Assembly (NCBI RefSeq): GCF_003633725.1
Contig: NZ_RBIJ01000005.1
Location: 62,001-126,000 of the forward strand
DNA length: 64,000 nucleotides
Direction: 5' to 3'
Source: Brockia lithotrophica
GTDB lineage: Bacteria > Bacillota > Bacilli > Thermicanales > DSM-22653
Both the position numbers and the translations under genes were made by a program. Below, piece after piece: positions 27,529 to 35,711 of this stretch. Within the stretch, counting starts at the first letter, position 1. Every line of letters begins with the position of its first letter. The notes beneath the pieces were generated by a model, which made no database searches, was not told the origin of the DNA, and saw only the letters and a program-made list of their open reading frames with translations.

Positions 27529-29268
27529 TCAGCGCGCCCGATAGTAGCTCAGAGGGTTCGTGGGCGTTCCGTTCTTCCGAATTTCGAAGTGGAGGTGAAT
27601 GCCGGTGGCATACCCCGTCATGCCCATGATCCCAATCTTTTGCCCCTGTTCCACGCGTTGACCTGCGGAGACGAGAATCTGCGCCAGGTGGGCGTAGTAC
27701 GTGGAATACCCGTTCCCGTGGTCGATGATCACGAGGTTCCCGTACCCGGACATCCAGGCGGCGTAGACCACGGTCCCCCGGTCGGCTGCGACGATCGTTC
27801 GATCCTGCACACCGGAGATGTCGATCCCCGTGTGGAACCCGCCCCACCTGGGGCCGAACGGACTCGTCACGTAGCCGCCCATCGTAGGCCAGATGAAGTT
27901 CCCGGTACCTTCGTACACGGGGTATCCGCCTTGGGGCGTGAATGAGTACGCGACCTTCGTCCCGATCGCGACAACCTCATCGACCGGAGGCTCGAGGACT
28001 TCCTCTCGAAGCACTTCCTGCTCCTTGAGGAGCCCGTTTTCCATGACCACGCGATACACCAGGCGCTTCTTACCGGGTTGCCCCTTCACCTTGACGACCC
28101 GCTTTCCGGCAGGGAGCGAATCGTCCTTTACCTCTTTCGTTCCGTAGGGGATGTCCACCTCGACCGTCTGCGTCGACTCTTCGCGCACGGTGAGGAGTGC
28201 CTTCGGACGCCCCACGTTGAGCTGCTGACCCGGGTGGAGGACGTCGTCGGCGGAAAGCCCCGGGTTCAGGCGGACGAGGTCGTCCACGGTGATCCCGAAT
28301 TTCTGCGCCACTCCCCACAAGGTGTCTCCCGGCTGAATCTGGTAGAGTTCGGGCTCGCTCCCGGAAAGGAGAAGCGCCTCCACCGCAGACGGTTCTGCGA
28401 GTTCCTCCGGGGAAACGATGGTGGGGACGACTTCGACCGATTCTTTGAGCTGGATGTTCTTCTCGGGTTCGGAGGAGCTCCCTTCTGCCGGAGCCGCGAG
28501 CGGGACGACGTGGACGGAGGGTTCACCCGTGTACACGAGTTTCGTCCCGCCGAGCTTGCTCAACGCATCGGACAGAAGGGCACGCGCTTGTTCTTCGCTT
28601 GCGAGGTAGGCGATGTGCTGGCCGTTCACCCGGAGCGCATACGCATGCACTCGGACGGCAATACGGTCGCCCAAGCGTTCGAGGACGGCATCGTCTTCCG
28701 CCGAACCGCGGAACACCTTCACCCGTTCCAGGGCGATGGGCGTCACCGCAAAGGCCCGGCCACCCGCTGCATGCCCAATGCGTTCGAGGCGATGGACGAG
28801 GTAGTCCTGCACGACGGAAGCGGAAGATGCGTATCCGAGCGGTTCGCCGTCCGCATAGACACGGACGAGTTCGACCGTTTGGCTGCGGACGAACGCCCAC
28901 GCACCGCCCGCTAAGGCGACTGCGGCGATTCCCGCAGCCGTGGAGTACCTGACCTGCGGCGGTAGGGCGCGAAGGCGATGGACCGTTTCTCGGATGCGCA
29001 AGCGAACGAGGAGTGCGCGCGCTTTCCTTCCGGCTTCCGGAAGGCGATGGGTGAACGCTACCACCCGTTCCCGAACGTTCGGCCACCGGGAAAGGAGACC
29101 CAACATTGCGGCACGTACGCGCAGCACTCTCTCCGTCGCCAAACCCATCCCCTTCGGGAGGGAAAGCGACAGTCGCACGCTAAGCTCTTCCTTCTTCCGA
29201 TTCCATGCTTCCCGCAACCGCTCCCACCCAGGGCGCGGCGCGGATGAGCGCGACGTAGGATCCTGCAT
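27529..29268 (-). CDS. LysM-G5-M23 cell-wall endopeptidase
   Basis: 579 residues. A long basic cytoplasmic stretch (about 1-105), one membrane helix (about 110-127), an extracytoplasmic linker region, a LysM domain (about 310-355, IQPGDTLWGVAQKFGITVDDLVRLNPGL), a G5 domain (about 365-435, DIPYGTKEVKDDSLPAGKR...), and a C-terminal M23 peptidase with GPRWGGFHTGIDIS, YYAHLAQ and IHLHFEIR. It should bind and cleave peptidoglycan. ATG 29268 with GAGGGAGG upstream. It sits between dnaB and walR with its own promoter and a strong terminator, so it is monocistronic. Proximity to walRK suggests WalR control, which I cannot show. Confidence 0.9.
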   Translation of the reverse strand: MQDPTSRSSAPRPGWERLREAWNRKKEELSVRLSLSLPKGMGLATERVLRVRAAMLGLLSRWPNVRERVVAFTHRLPEAGRKARALLVRLRIRETVHRLRALPPQVRYSTAAGIAAVALAGGAWAFVRSQTVELVRVYADGEPLGYASSASVVQDYLVHRLERIGHAAGGRAFAVTPIALERVKVFRGSAEDDAVLERLGDRIAVRVHAYALRVNGQHIAYLASEEQARALLSDALSKLGGTKLVYTGEPSVHVVPLAAPAEGSSSEPEKNIQLKESVEVVPTIVSPEELAEPSAVEALLLSGSEPELYQIQPGDTLWGVAQKFGITVDDLVRLNPGLSADDVLHPGQQLNVGRPKALLTVREESTQTVEVDIPYGTKEVKDDSLPAGKRVVKVKGQPGKKRLVYRVVMENGLLKEQEVLREEVLEPPVDEVVAIGTKVAYSFTPQGGYPVYEGTGNFIWPTMGGYVTSPFGPRWGGFHTGIDISGVQDRTIVAADRGTVVYAAWMSGYGNLVIIDHGNGYSTYYAHLAQILVSAGQRVEQGQKIGIMGMTGYATGIHLHFEIRKNGTPTNPLSYYRAR

Positions 29269-29328
29269 GCACGGCCTCCCTCGATCGCGCTCCGCAGGCC
29301 GGGGCTCTCTCTGTCTATCTAGGAAGCA

Positions 29329-29358
29329 AGTCTAGCACATCTCGCGTGTGTTCTACAA
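29329..29358 (-). promoter_or_regulatory. Promoter of the LysM/M23 gene
   Basis: Minus strand -35 TTGTAG (29353-29358), 18-bp spacer, -10 TAGACT (29329-29334) with a TGC extension. It lies in the 128-base spacer after dnaB. Confidence 0.6.
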
Positions 29359-29396
29359 GACTTTCTTTCTTTTCCCGTCGCATTTCCGCCCGTCCG

Positions 29397-30746
29397 CTAA
29401 GCATGCGGGGCGAGCGAGACGAACTTGCTGAAGCTGCGCAAAAACCCAAGAACCACCTTTCCCGTGGGGCCATTGCGGTGTTTCTTTACCAGAACCTCGA
29501 CCTTCCCGGCAGCCTCCGTGCTCTCGTTGTAGTAATCCTCACGATAGAGGAAGGCCACGACGTCGGCGTCCTGTTCGATGCTCCCGCTTTCCCGCAGGTC
29601 CGAAAGTTCGGGGCGTTTGTTTTGCCGCTGCTCCACGGCACGGGAAAGCTGGGAGAGGGCGATGAGCGGGACTTCGAATTCCCGGGCGATGGCCTTTAGC
29701 CCTCGGGAAATCGCGCTGATCTCTTGTTGGCGGTTTTCGTAGGCCCTGCGGCCCGCCTGCATGAGTTGGAGGTAGTCTACGACGACGAGGCCGAGGGGCC
29801 CCACCTCGCGCGCGAGGCGGCGCAGGCGGGTGCGCATGTCGATCAGCGTCAGGCCCGGAGAGTCGTCGACGTAAAACGGCGCTTCGGAAAGTTTGCCCAT
29901 GGCGAGGGTGAGCTTGTCCCAATCCGCGGGGCCGAGTTCCCCCGAGCGAAGGAGTTGCCCGTCGAGATTGGCCTCGGCGGACAGGAGGCGCAGAGCGAGC
30001 TGCTCCGCGGGCATCTCCAGGCTGAAAAAGGCAACCGGCTTGCGCGCCCGGAGGGCTACGTGGTGGGCGATGTTCAGGGCAAAGGCCGTCTTCCCCACGG
30101 AAGGACGGGCGGCGATGATAATGAGGTCGGAACGGCGAAGCCCTGCGAGCAGTCGGTCCAAATCGAGAAAGCCTGTAGAGAGGCCGCGGACCTCCTTTTC
30201 CCCTTGGGCGAGGCGTTCCAACGTCTGATAGAGTTCGACGAGCACGTCCTGCAGACGTCGAAACCCTTCCTCCGGCCGAGATTCCACGAGCGTGGTGATT
30301 AGCCTCTCGGCCTCTTCCAAAACCTCGCGGGCCGAGCCCCCCGTATAGCCGTGGGCGGCAATCGCCTCGGCCGCGTCGATGAGCTTACGGAGGAGAGCCT
30401 TTTCCTGAATGACTTCGGCGTAGTACAGAGCGTTCTTGGGCGAAGGGACACTCGCCGCGAGGTCGAAGAGGTAGGTGTCCCCTCCGACATCCTCCAAAAT
30501 CCCCTGCTCGCGGAGCTTGGCGGCTACGGAGACGACGTCTACGGGCTCTCCGTTCTCGGCAAGGGCGAGCATAGCTTCGTAGATGCGCCGATGCCCTTCG
30601 CGGTAAAAGTCTTCCGGCGCGAGAATTTCAGAAGCCCCCAGGAGGACTTCGGGGTCGAGAAAGATCGACCCGAGGAGCGCCTGCTCCGCCTCCACGCTGT
30701 GCGGCGGCACGCGAAGTGTGCCGCTCTCCTCTCCGAGAAACGTCAT
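29397..30746 (-). CDS. dnaB: Replicative DNA helicase
   Basis: 449 residues. N-terminal DnaB domain (PPHSVEAEQALLGSIFLDP...EDFYREGHRRIYEAM), linker, and RecA-fold C-terminal domain with RPSVGKTAFALNIAHH (Walker A), FFSLEMPAEQLALR, VVVDYLQLM (Walker B), ALSQLSRAVEQR and the late motif DLRESGSIEQDADVV. It is the ring helicase that unwinds DNA at the fork (named dnaC in B. subtilis). ATG 30746. It follows rplI by 31 bases; rplI-dnaC adjacency is the Bacillus order. It probably shares transcripts with the ribosomal genes upstream. Confidence 0.97.
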   Translation of the reverse strand: MTFLGEESGTLRVPPHSVEAEQALLGSIFLDPEVLLGASEILAPEDFYREGHRRIYEAMLALAENGEPVDVVSVAAKLREQGILEDVGGDTYLFDLAASVPSPKNALYYAEVIQEKALLRKLIDAAEAIAAHGYTGGSAREVLEEAERLITTLVESRPEEGFRRLQDVLVELYQTLERLAQGEKEVRGLSTGFLDLDRLLAGLRRSDLIIIAARPSVGKTAFALNIAHHVALRARKPVAFFSLEMPAEQLALRLLSAEANLDGQLLRSGELGPADWDKLTLAMGKLSEAPFYVDDSPGLTLIDMRTRLRRLAREVGPLGLVVVDYLQLMQAGRRAYENRQQEISAISRGLKAIAREFEVPLIALSQLSRAVEQRQNKRPELSDLRESGSIEQDADVVAFLYREDYYNESTEAAGKVEVLVKKHRNGPTGKVVLGFLRSFSKFVSLAPHA

Positions 30747-30777
30747 GCCCTACACCCCCGGCCCTCCCCCGCCCGAC

Positions 30778-31239
30778 TCAGCGACCTTCCCCTTCCGGCA
30801 CGACCTCGATGCGCAGCTCTGCGGTGATCTCTGCGTATAGCTTGACGGGGACGACGTACGCCCCGGGGTGGCGGATGGGATTCTCGAGGAGGATCTGCCT
30901 CTTTTCCACGTCGATTCCCCGCTCCCGCAGGAATTCTGCGATCATCTGCGAGGTCACCGCCCCATGGAGGCGCCCCGACTCCCCCAGGCGGACGGGAATG
31001 CGCAAGGTGAGAGACTCCAAGGCCTTCTTCCGTTCGAGGGCCGTTTTGCGCTTGCGCGCTTCCCCTTGCGCGTGCTTTTCCTTCTCGTGGGCGAGGTGGC
31101 GCAAAACCCCTTCCGTTGCCGGTTCCGCCAACTTCCGCGGAAAGAGAAAGTTGCGGGCAAACCCGTCGCTTACGTCCTTTACCTCGCCCTTGCGCCCGTG
31201 GCCGGGAACGTCCGCGAGAAAGACGACCTTCACGTCCAT
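30778..31239 (-). CDS. rplI: Ribosomal protein bL9
   Basis: 153 residues. N-terminal domain MDVKVVFLADVPGHGRKGEVKDVSDGFARNFLFPRKLA-type sequence, a long charged helix, and the C-terminal domain with GAVTSQMIAEFL. It binds 23S rRNA at the L1-stalk side. ATG 31239 has GGGGAGGGG immediately upstream. A terminator lies between rpsR and this gene, so it may be transcribed by readthrough or an unseen promoter. The gdpP phosphodiesterase gene that precedes rplI in B. subtilis is absent. Confidence 0.96.
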   Translation of the reverse strand: MDVKVVFLADVPGHGRKGEVKDVSDGFARNFLFPRKLAEPATEGVLRHLAHEKEKHAQGEARKRKTALERKKALESLTLRIPVRLGESGRLHGAVTSQMIAEFLRERGIDVEKRQILLENPIRHPGAYVVPVKLYAEITAELRIEVVPEGEGR

Positions 31240-31264
31240 CCCCCTCCCCTTCCCTCGGTCCGAG

Positions 31265-31299
31265 AAGAAAAGAAAAGGCGAACGGGCCTCCCGTTCGCC
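31265..31299 (-). terminator. Terminator between rpsR and rplI
   Basis: Stem GGCGAACGGG (31277-31286) with CCCGTTCGCC (31290-31299), three-base loop. On the minus strand it is followed by TTTTCTTTTCTT. It lies inside the rpsF-ssb-rpsR-rplI-dnaB cluster and would reduce expression of rplI and dnaB relative to the genes before. Confidence 0.88.
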
Positions 31300-31315
31300 C
31301 AAAGTGCGGCCGCGT

Positions 31316-31543
31316 TCACACGTCGGTCGTAAAGGGCAAGAGCGCGAGGTGGCGGGCGCGCTTGATGGCCCGCGTGAGCATGCGCTGGTAACGAGCCTTC
31401 GTCCCCGTCACCCGGCGGGGGAGGATCTTCCCCCGCTCGTTGATGAACTTCCTGAGGAGCTCGACGTCCTTGTAGTCGATGCGGTCGATCTTGTTCACCG
31501 TAAAGTAGCAGACCTTTTTCTTCTTCCGGCTCCTGCGCGCCAA
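31316..31543 (-). CDS. rpsR: Ribosomal protein bS18
   Basis: 75 residues, basic, with [38 protein letters not shown] in pieces typical of bS18 and the end RQ-like [16 protein letters not shown]. It binds bS6 in the 30S platform. GGAGGT lies seven bases before TTG 31543; the GTG at 31552 overlaps that site, so TTG is the start. Third gene of rpsF-ssb-rpsR. Confidence 0.94.
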   Translation of the reverse strand: MARRSRKKKKVCYFTVNKIDRIDYKDVELLRKFINERGKILPRRVTGTKARYQRMLTRAIKRARHLALLPFTTDV

Positions 31544-31597
31544 GGTTTCCACCTCCGTAAATCGAATTTCCCCTGAGCCGTCGCCTGCCGATGTCCT

Positions 31598-32029
31598 TTA
31601 GAACGGGAGGTCGTCTTCGCTCAAGTCCACTTCTTCCGCGTCGAAGAACGGATCGACCGAACCGCCCGCCGCAGGGGCAACCTCTGCCTCCCCGTCCTCC
31701 CGCCGTCCGCGCGGCGAGTCGAGGAAGAGGATGTTGTCCGCAACGACCTCCGTGACGTACACCCGCTGCCCGTCGCGGTTGTCGTAGCTCCGGGACTGGA
31801 GCCGCCCTTCTACGGCGACCTGCCGCCCCTTTTTCAGGTTTTCCCCTACGATCTCCGCGAGCTTCCGCCAGGCGACGATCGAAATGAAGTCCGCCTTTCG
31901 GTCTCCGTCTGCACCTACGAACGGGCGGTCTACGGCAAGTGTGAACGTCGTCACCGCGACGCCGTTTTGCGTGTACCGCATGTTCGGATCGCGCACGAGA
32001 CGGCCAACCAAAACGACCCGGTTGATCAT
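31598..32029 (-). CDS. ssb: Single-stranded DNA-binding protein
   Basis: 143 residues. OB fold (1-105) beginning MINRVVLVGRLVRDPNMRYTQNG, with GRQVAVEGRLQSRSY, then a short acidic linker and the protein-docking tip EDDLPF. It coats single-stranded DNA and recruits repair and replication proteins. The linker is shorter than in Bacillus SsbA. GGCGGGGGAGG abuts the ATG with almost no spacing, so translation may lean on coupling from rpsF, which ends 51 bases upstream. Standard rpsF-ssb-rpsR order. Confidence 0.96.
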   Translation of the reverse strand: MINRVVLVGRLVRDPNMRYTQNGVAVTTFTLAVDRPFVGADGDRKADFISIVAWRKLAEIVGENLKKGRQVAVEGRLQSRSYDNRDGQRVYVTEVVADNILFLDSPRGRREDGEAEVAPAAGGSVDPFFDAEEVDLSEDDLPF

Positions 32030-32080
32030 CCTCCCCCGCCCCTCTCCACGCGCAGACCTTCGGGAAGAAGGCCCTTGCGC

Positions 32081-32374
32081 TCAGTCCTCGTCCGTGCGGA
32101 CGATGAGGTGGCGGATGATCGACTCGTTGAGGCGGATGACGTGTTCGAGCTCGTACGCCGCCTTGGGCGGGGCGGTAAACTCGAACACGGTGTAGATTCC
32201 TTCGCGAAACTTATTGATCTCGTAGGCGAGGCGCCTCTTCCCCCACGGGTCGACCTTCGTCACCTCTCCTCCGCGCTCAACGATCGCGGAGACGATGCGG
32301 TTGCGTTCCTCGGCAACTTCTTCGTCGCGAAGGTCGGGTCGGTGGATCGTCACGAGCTCGTAACTCCGCTTCAT
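32081..32374 (-). CDS. rpsF: Ribosomal protein bS6
   Basis: 97 residues. bS6 fold: YELVTIHRPDLRDEEV, VTKVDPWGKRRLAYEINKFREGIYTVFEF and RLNESIIRHLIVRTDED at the end. It pairs with bS18 in the 30S platform. ATG 32374 has AAGGAGGG with good spacing; the in-frame ATGs upstream overlap the promoter leader. First gene of rpsF-ssb-rpsR with its own promoter and a leader of about 70 bases, which could hold the known bS6:bS18 autoregulatory element, though I cannot confirm that structure. Confidence 0.95.
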   Translation of the reverse strand: MKRSYELVTIHRPDLRDEEVAEERNRIVSAIVERGGEVTKVDPWGKRRLAYEINKFREGIYTVFEFTAPPKAAYELEHVIRLNESIIRHLIVRTDED

Positions 32375-32449
32375 CGATACCCTCCTTTTGGACATCTGGC
32401 CCCTTTCGGAGCAAGGAGTCGGACGCGAGGTCCGAACGGACGTCATCGT

Positions 32450-32479
32450 ATTATACCAGAGTTCTTTTCTCATACGCAA
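32450..32479 (-). promoter_or_regulatory. Promoter of rpsF-ssb-rpsR
   Basis: Minus strand -35 TTGCGT (32474-32479), 18-bp spacer, -10 TATAAT (32450-32455) with TGG extension. It starts immediately after the terminator of the DUF1641 gene. Confidence 0.75.
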
Positions 32480-32509
32480 GAAAGGCGGCCGTCCCCTTCG
32501 GCGGCCGCC
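32480..32509 (-). terminator. Terminator after the DUF1641 gene
   Basis: GGCGGCCG (32484-32491) pairs with CGGCCGCC (32502-32509), ten-base loop. On the minus strand TTTCTT follows, and those bases run straight into the rpsF -35 box. T-run is short, so efficiency is uncertain. Confidence 0.65.
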
Positions 32510-32527
32510 GCGAACGATTCTCCCCGT

Positions 32528-33031
32528 CTACGCCGAATGCCCGGACGAAGGAGCGCCCTCGCCGCGCCGGGAGCGGGCGAGTTCCCTTCCCAAGGCCTTG
32601 AAAAAGAGGAGAAAAAACGTCATCCCCTCCCGCACCTCCGGGTCCCAGAGCATGCGCAGCGCCCCCATGGGGGTGAGGGGTTCCTTGAGTTCGGCCCGCG
32701 CCTCGCGCGCGGCGCGCAGGGCGGAAACCGCACTTCCCGCCAAATCCCCCGCTCCTGCCTGCAGGGCGTCGTCCAAAAACTCGACCCCTCGGACGGCCCA
32801 GCCCGTATACTCGGACATCATCTCCGCCGTAAAGCTCGTCTTGAGGGTGGCGAGAAACTCGGAGATCTCGATGAGGACGCGAAGCATCCCATACTCCTGC
32901 ATCTCCGCGAGGCCCGACAGAGCCTCTCTGAGCCCTTCCGACGCCGTGGGCAGCGTCCGCAACACCTCGAGCACTTCCGGAGTGAAAATCTCGTCCAGCG
33001 ACGCCGCGGTCCGGCGTTCTCCCTCGCTCAC
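32528..33031 (-). CDS. DUF1641 protein paired with a flavin oxidoreductase
   Basis: 167 residues, mostly helical, no membrane segment. The C-terminal part holds the DUF1641 pattern TPMGALRMLWDPEVREGMTFFLLFFKALG. Function unknown; members occur next to formate dehydrogenases and to sulfide:quinone-type flavoproteins. AGGAGG lies eight bases before GTG 33031, which I take as the start; the GTG at 33040 overlaps that site. It starts 23 bases after the flavoprotein stop, so the two are one operon, and it probably serves as a membrane or redox partner of it (inference). Confidence 0.8.
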   Translation of the reverse strand: MSEGERRTAASLDEIFTPEVLEVLRTLPTASEGLREALSGLAEMQEYGMLRVLIEISEFLATLKTSFTAEMMSEYTGWAVRGVEFLDDALQAGAGDLAGSAVSALRAAREARAELKEPLTPMGALRMLWDPEVREGMTFFLLFFKALGRELARSRRGEGAPSSGHSA

Positions 33032-33054
33032 GGGTGCCACCTCCTGAATCTCCG

Positions 33055-34191
33055 TTAGAGAAGTCCGCGTGCGGTGAGCCAGTACATTTCGTTGTACATT
33101 CCCTTGAACCAGTAGAGGAGTTCGGTGGACGGGATGGGCCGCGGAGGCGTGTTGTAGTCACAGCCGATGAAGCTCGACTCGTGGAGGTCGGAGACGAGGA
33201 AACAGGCGAGTTTCCCGTCGTAGCGCGCCGTCTCCGGAAGGCCCCGCAGGCGGTGGACGATGTTGTTTACGAGGGACTCCGCCTGGTAGTGCGCCGCCGA
33301 TCCCGCCTTGCTGATCGGGATGTTTGTGGCATCTCCAATCACGTACACGTCGTCGCGTCCCGCGAGCTTCAACGTGTAGCGGTCGGTGGGCAAAAACCCG
33401 AGCGTGTCCCCCAATCCCGACGCCTCGATCACCGGAGCACCGCGGTGCTTCGGTATAGCGATGAGGAGGTCGTATTCGTGCGTTTCCCCCTTTTCCGTGC
33501 GCACGACGCGTTTCTGGGGATCGACCTCTACGACGCGTACTTCAGGAAGAAAGGTGTATCCCCGGGCGGCAAAGCGCTTGGCGATGAATTCGGCGATCCC
33601 GGGTTCGTGGTGTAGTTGGGGGGAGGGGTGGCTGTAGATGAGTTCGACGTTCTGCCGCCGGCCTTGGGAACGTAGGTAGGCGTCGATGATAAAGAAAATT
33701 TCGATAGGCGCTACAGGGCACTTGAGGGGCAAGTCCTGGACGATGAGGATGCGCCCCTTCTCGAAGTTCGCGAGGGCGTCGCGCAGGCGAAGCGAGCCTT
33801 CGACCGTGTAGAAGTTGTGGGCCCCTTCGCGCATTCCCGGAACGAGGTCGAAGTCCGGACGCGCCCCCGTGGCGAGGACGAGGATGTCGTAGGAATACGT
33901 GTTGCGCGCCGTACGCAGCTGTTTCCGCTCGACGTCGATGCGCTGCACCTCTTCCATGAGGAGGCGGACGCCCCGGCGCACGAGCGATTTCTGCGGCCGC
34001 GTGTAGTGCTCGATCTCGTGCTCTCCCGTGACGACGAAGAGAAACCCCGGCTCGTATACGTGGACCTCTCGGTTGGCGAAGAGGAGGAGCTGGACCTCGT
34101 GGTCTTCGATCTCGCGGGCGAGGCGGCGGGCGAGGCGGTTTGCGAGGAGGGTGCCCCCCGCACCTCCCCCGACTATGGCTACGGTCTTCAC
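33055..34191 (-). CDS. FAD-dependent oxidoreductase, sulfide:quinone oxidoreductase-like
   Basis: About 378 residues. FAD motif KTVAIVGGGAGGTLLANRLARRL, then LFANREVHVYEPGFLFVV, LVLATGARPDFD, and the second FAD contact DVYVIGDATNIPISKAGSAAHYQA. A Cys in LPLKCPVAPIEIFF (near 157) sits where sulfide:quinone oxidoreductases hold a redox Cys; further Cys lie in GKLACFL (near 329) and FIGCDY (near 343). The C-terminus (YWFKGMYNEMYW) has amphipathic, membrane-binding character as in this family. Likely oxidises sulfide or a related donor into the quinone pool; NADH dehydrogenase type II is the alternative. GTG 34191 is nine bases after GAGGGG, while ATG 34200 abuts it. Confidence 0.75.
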   Translation of the reverse strand: MKTVAIVGGGAGGTLLANRLARRLAREIEDHEVQLLLFANREVHVYEPGFLFVVTGEHEIEHYTRPQKSLVRRGVRLLMEEVQRIDVERKQLRTARNTYSYDILVLATGARPDFDLVPGMREGAHNFYTVEGSLRLRDALANFEKGRILIVQDLPLKCPVAPIEIFFIIDAYLRSQGRRQNVELIYSHPSPQLHHEPGIAEFIAKRFAARGYTFLPEVRVVEVDPQKRVVRTEKGETHEYDLLIAIPKHRGAPVIEASGLGDTLGFLPTDRYTLKLAGRDDVYVIGDATNIPISKAGSAAHYQAESLVNNIVHRLRGLPETARYDGKLACFLVSDLHESSFIGCDYNTPPRPIPSTELLYWFKGMYNEMYWLTARGLL

Positions 34192-34264
34192 GACGTTCAT
34201 CCCCTCGCTTGTATGGGATTCCGAAAAAATACGGCGGAGGCAGACAGGATTCCCTTTCGCTCCC

Positions 34265-34273
34265 ATTCTACCA
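34265..34273 (-). promoter_or_regulatory. Extended -10 promoter of the flavoprotein-DUF1641 operon
   Basis: Minus strand TGGTAGAAT (-10 TAGAAT at 34265-34270 with TGG extension) about 73 bases before the GTG. A TTGCCC lies 15 bases upstream as a weak -35. Confidence 0.5.
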
Positions 34274-34330
34274 CTTCATACCTCCGGGCAACCCCGGTGG
34301 AGTGCGGATACGATTGGGGATGTCGCCGTC

Positions 34331-35431
34331 CTACACGTGGAAGCGGAAGAGGATCACGTCCCCGTCCTGAACAACGTAGTCGCGCCCCTCGAGACGGACG
34401 AGCCCCTTCCGGCGTGCCTCCTCCATGCTTCCGGCACGGACGAGATCTGCGTACGCGACGACCTCCGCGCGAATAAACCCCCGTTCAAAGTCGGAGTGGA
34501 TCACGCCGCCGGCTTGGGGGGCCTTCGTCCCCTCGCGAATCGTCCAGGCGCGGGCCTCCTTTTCCCCCGCCGTAAAGAACGTGATCTGCCGAAGCAGCCG
34601 GTAGGCCGCCGCGATGAGGCGGTCGAGCCCCGGCGCCGGAAGTCCGTAGGCCTGGAGAAACTCCCGCCTCTCCTCCGGAGGTAGAGACTGGAGTTCGGCC
34701 TCCAGGGCCGCGGAAAGCACAACGACTTCCGCCCCCTCTTCGTCGGCACGGGCGCGCACCGCGCGGACGAGCGGGTGGTCTTCGGGATTTTCCGCGAGCA
34801 TCGCCTCGGAGACGTTGGCGACGTAGAGGACCGGCTTCGCGGTGAGGAGGTGGAGTTCGGCGAGGAGGTCTGCACATTCCTCGGGTTTCCACATGCGTGC
34901 CGGTCTTCCCTCTCCAAGGTGCGCCGCCAATTCTTCGAGGCAAGCGGCTTCCTTGTGCGCCGCTTCTTCGCCTACGCGCGCCCTCTTCCCCACCCGTTCC
35001 AGGCGACGCTCCACGGTTTCGAGGTCCGCAAGGAGAAGTTCGGTGTTCACGATCTCGATGTCGCGCGCGGGATCTACCCGTCCGGCGACGTGCACGACGC
35101 CCGGATCTTCGAAGGCGCGGACGACGTGCACGATGGCCTCCACCTCGCGAATGTGGGCGAGGAAGCGATTCCCCAGCCCCTCCCCCTTGCTCGCCCCAGC
35201 CACGAGGCCGGCGATGTCTACGAAGCGAACGGTTGCGGGGATTTTTTCCCGCGAACGGAACATTTCCGCCAGAACGTCGAGGCGCGGGTCGGGAACGGGG
35301 ACGACTCCAACGTTGGGATCGATCGTGCAAAAGGGAAAGTTTTCCGCTGCGGCCCCCGCCTGCGTCAGGGCGTTGAAGAGCGTGGATTTCCCGACGTTCG
35401 GCAAACCGACGATTCCTGCGCTTACCGCCAC
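34331..35431 (-). CDS. ychF: Redox-regulated ATPase YchF (Obg-like)
   Basis: 366 residues, the normal length. G1 GIVGLPNVGKSTLFNALT, FPFCTIDPNVG, DIAGLVAGASKGEGLGN (G3), and in place of the GTP-specific NKxD a VLYVANVSE segment, the known reason YchF prefers ATP. The C-terminal TGS domain ends GDVILFRFHV. It associates with ribosomes and responds to oxidative stress. GTG 35431 has GGAG seven bases upstream. Order rpsF, ychF, DUF951 follows B. subtilis rpsF-yyaF-yyzM, but here the flavoprotein operon is inserted between rpsF and ychF. Confidence 0.95.
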   Translation of the reverse strand: MAVSAGIVGLPNVGKSTLFNALTQAGAAAENFPFCTIDPNVGVVPVPDPRLDVLAEMFRSREKIPATVRFVDIAGLVAGASKGEGLGNRFLAHIREVEAIVHVVRAFEDPGVVHVAGRVDPARDIEIVNTELLLADLETVERRLERVGKRARVGEEAAHKEAACLEELAAHLGEGRPARMWKPEECADLLAELHLLTAKPVLYVANVSEAMLAENPEDHPLVRAVRARADEEGAEVVVLSAALEAELQSLPPEERREFLQAYGLPAPGLDRLIAAAYRLLRQITFFTAGEKEARAWTIREGTKAPQAGGVIHSDFERGFIRAEVVAYADLVRAGSMEEARRKGLVRLEGRDYVVQDGDVILFRFHV

Positions 35432-35498
35432 TCCGCTTCTCCTCTCTTGAGGTGAACTCCGATCCGACAAGGAAACCCGCCGACGAGGCGGTACGAAG

Positions 35499-35711
35499 TC
35501 AACGCCCCGACGGCGGGAAGAAGTTTCCTTCCGCGATGACCTCGCGGAGCTTTCGTTCCAACTCCCAACGGGGAAGAAGGAGGATTCGCCCGCACGTCGT
35601 ACAACGCAGGCGCACGTCCGCACCGACAAAGAGGACCTCCCACGTGTCTCCGCCGCACGCGTGGGGCTTTTTGAGCCTCACCCGATCGCCTACCCGAAGT
35701 TCGGAGATCAC
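35499..35711 (-). CDS. DUF951 small zinc-ribbon-like protein (YyzM family)
   Basis: 70 residues. Conserved RVGDRVRLKKPHACGGDTWEV and RCTTCGRILLLPRWELERKL. Single Cys in HACGG and a CxxC suggest metal or nucleic-acid binding, which is not established. GTG start overlaps the plsC stop (GTGA). The family usually lies beside ychF in Bacilli, as here. Confidence 0.9.
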   Translation of the reverse strand: MISELRVGDRVRLKKPHACGGDTWEVLFVGADVRLRCTTCGRILLLPRWELERKLREVIAEGNFFPPSGR

